This document shows, piece after piece, positions 4,490-5,623 of a stretch of DNA of 5,623 nt (positions within the stretch are counted from its first letter, which is position 1; every line of letters begins with the position of its first letter). The translations under genes were made by a program, and so were the position numbers. The notes beneath the pieces are model-generated. The model saw only the letters and a list, made by a program, of their open reading frames with translations. It did no database searches and was not told the origin of the DNA. Source of the DNA: Halobacteriales archaeon QH_10_70_21 (GTDB lineage: Archaea > Halobacteriota > Halobacteria > Halobacteriales > Haloarculaceae); assembly GCA_003021325.1 (NCBI GenBank), contig PXQM01000103.1, forward strand, positions 1 to 5,623, read 5' to 3'.

Positions 4490-5623
4490 ATGGGCTCTCC
4501 GGTGTTCCACGTTCCCGTAGCCGCGATGCAGGTCGGCGCCGCACCGTCCGACCTCCCGCTGAGCGACACCGCTATCGCCGTCATCGGGGCCGTGACGGTC
4601 GCCGTACTCCTCGGGCTGTCGGCGTTCTTCTCCTCGTCGGAGATAGCGATGTTCTCGCTGCCGCCCCACCGCGTCGACTCGCTGGTCGGCGACGGGATGC
4701 CCGGCGCGGAGACCCTGCGCGACCTCAAGGACGACCCACACAGGCTGCTCGTCACCATCCTCGTCGGCAACAACATCGTCAACATCGCGATGTCGTCGAT
4801 CGCGACGGGGCTGCTGGCGATGTACGTCTCCCAGTCGCTCGCGGTCTTCATCGCCACCTTCGGCATCACCGCCCTGGTGCTGCTGTTCGGCGAGAGCGCG
4901 CCGAAGTCCTACGCCGTCGAGAACACGGAGTCGTGGGCGCTCCGCATCGCGAAGCCGCTGAGGTTCTCCGAGTACCTGCTGTTGCCGCTCATCGTCACCT
5001 TCGATTACCTGACCCGGCAGGTCAACCGGGTCACCGGCGGGCGCAGCGAGATCGAGTCCACCTACGTCACCCGCGAGGAGATACGCGACATCATCGAGAC
5101 CGGCGAGCGGGCGGGCGTCCTCGAGGAGGACGAACGCGAGATGCTCCAGCGCATCTTCCGGTTTACCAACACCATCGCCAAGGAGATAATGACGCCCCGG
5201 CTCGACATGGAGGCGGTCCCGAAGAACGCCACCATCGACGAGGCCATCCAGACGTGCGTCCAGTCGAACCACACGCGGCTGCCGGTCTACGACGACAGCC
5301 TCGACAACGTCCTCGGCATCGTCCACATCTCGGATCTGGTCCGCGACCACACCTACGGCGCCAACGACGACGTCGAACTGGACGACCTCATCGAGGAGAC
5401 GCTGCACGTCCCCGAGTCGAAGAACGTCGACGACCTCCTGGCGGAGATGCGCGAGAACCGGATGCACATGGTCATCGTCATCGACGAGTTCGGCACCACG
5501 GAGGGGATGGTGACGATGGAGGATATCACCGAGGAGATCGTCGGCGAGATCCTCCAGTCCGGCGAGGAGGAGCCCATCGAGGTCGTCGACGACCGGACGG
5601 CCATCCTCAAGGGCGAGGTCAAC
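4490..5623 (+). CDS. CNNM/CorC-family (DUF21-CBS) transport protein, 3' end outside window
   Basis: The frame is open to the last base (378 residues so far, no stop). After a short N-terminus, the CNNM/DUF21 membrane domain spans about 27-200, with hydrophobic helices near 28-50, 86-108, 114-134 and 158-172. It carries the family motifs FFSSSEIAMFSL (46-57), GNNIVNIAM (93-101) and FGESAPKSYA (133-142). A linker (TYVTREEIRDIIETGERAG, 191-209) leads to IMTPRLDMEAVP (233-244), the usual start of the first CBS repeat (about 233-295). The second CBS repeat (about 305-356) contains VIVIDEFGTTEGMVTMEDITEEIVGEI. The beginning of the CorC/HlyC C-terminal domain follows at about 363. Family members are linked to Mg2+ and Co2+ export, with the CBS pair sensing nucleotide and Mg2+. 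The ATG at 4490 is preferred because of the TATA-like box; Met13 (4526) is an alternative. Metal specificity cannot be read from the sequence. Confidence 0.9.
   Translation, partial: MGSPVFHVPVAAMQVGAAPSDLPLSDTAIAVIGAVTVAVLLGLSAFFSSSEIAMFSLPPHRVDSLVGDGMPGAETLRDLKDDPHRLLVTILVGNNIVNIAMSSIATGLLAMYVSQSLAVFIATFGITALVLLFGESAPKSYAVENTESWALRIAKPLRFSEYLLLPLIVTFDYLTRQVNRVTGGRSEIESTYVTREEIRDIIETGERAGVLEEDEREMLQRIFRFTNTIAKEIMTPRLDMEAVPKNATIDEAIQTCVQSNHTRLPVYDDSLDNVLGIVHISDLVRDHTYGANDDVELDDLIEETLHVPESKNVDDLLAEMRENRMHMVIVIDEFGTTEGMVTMEDITEEIVGEILQSGEEEPIEVVDDRTAILKGEVN

Noticed and set aside
4377..4544. N-terminal extension of the glutaredoxin-like protein to an ATG at 4544
   Set aside because: It would run through both divergent promoters and the start of the CNNM gene, and the extra residues are Arg-rich with no fold; the GTG at 4376 has a well-placed TATA-like element.
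4373..5467. 364-residue minus-strand frame under the CNNM/CorC gene
   Set aside because: It is antisense to a gene with clear DUF21 and CBS motifs, and its product is a low-complexity Asp/Arg/Val shadow.

Overview
The window is high-G+C DNA whose predicted proteins are rich in Asp/Glu and poor in Lys. Together with TATA-like boxes about 25-30 bp upstream of start codons, several apparently leaderless genes and archaeal-type families, this points to a haloarchaeon (class Halobacteria). The genus cannot be fixed from this sequence.

Layout: positions 1-199 hold a possible tail of an upstream gene and the promoter region of the first full gene. On the plus strand follow (i) a geranylgeranyl-reductase-family flavoprotein (200-1429), (ii) a Cas4/RecB-like PD-(D/E)XK-fold protein that lacks the expected catalytic residues and C-terminal Fe-S cysteines (1475-2041), and (iii) a protein with one heavy-metal-associated (HMA) domain and about four membrane helices, resembling the front part of a copper P-type ATPase without its ATPase machinery (2108-2956). 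A tight convergent junction with only 9 bp between stop codons leads to a minus-strand operon read from right to left: glutaredoxin-like protein (4376-4068), cysteine-free peroxiredoxin-like protein (4071-3556) and TsaC/YrdC threonylcarbamoyl-AMP synthase (3559-2966). Each junction in this operon is a 4-nt ATGA or GTGA overlap. A 113-bp divergent intergenic region then separates the operon from a plus-strand CNNM/CorC-type transporter (4490 to the window end, incomplete).

How the genes may work together: the three minus-strand genes are almost certainly co-transcribed and translationally coupled, linking two thioredoxin-fold proteins to tRNA t6A synthesis. The plus-strand genes at 200-2956 each seem to have their own promoter and share no obvious pathway. 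No CRISPR array, transposase, integrase, tRNA or rRNA was seen. The region reads as ordinary chromosome. Its most interesting content is three proteins that keep a familiar fold but have lost the residues that define its usual activity: the Cas4-like protein, the peroxiredoxin-like protein and the half-ATPase.
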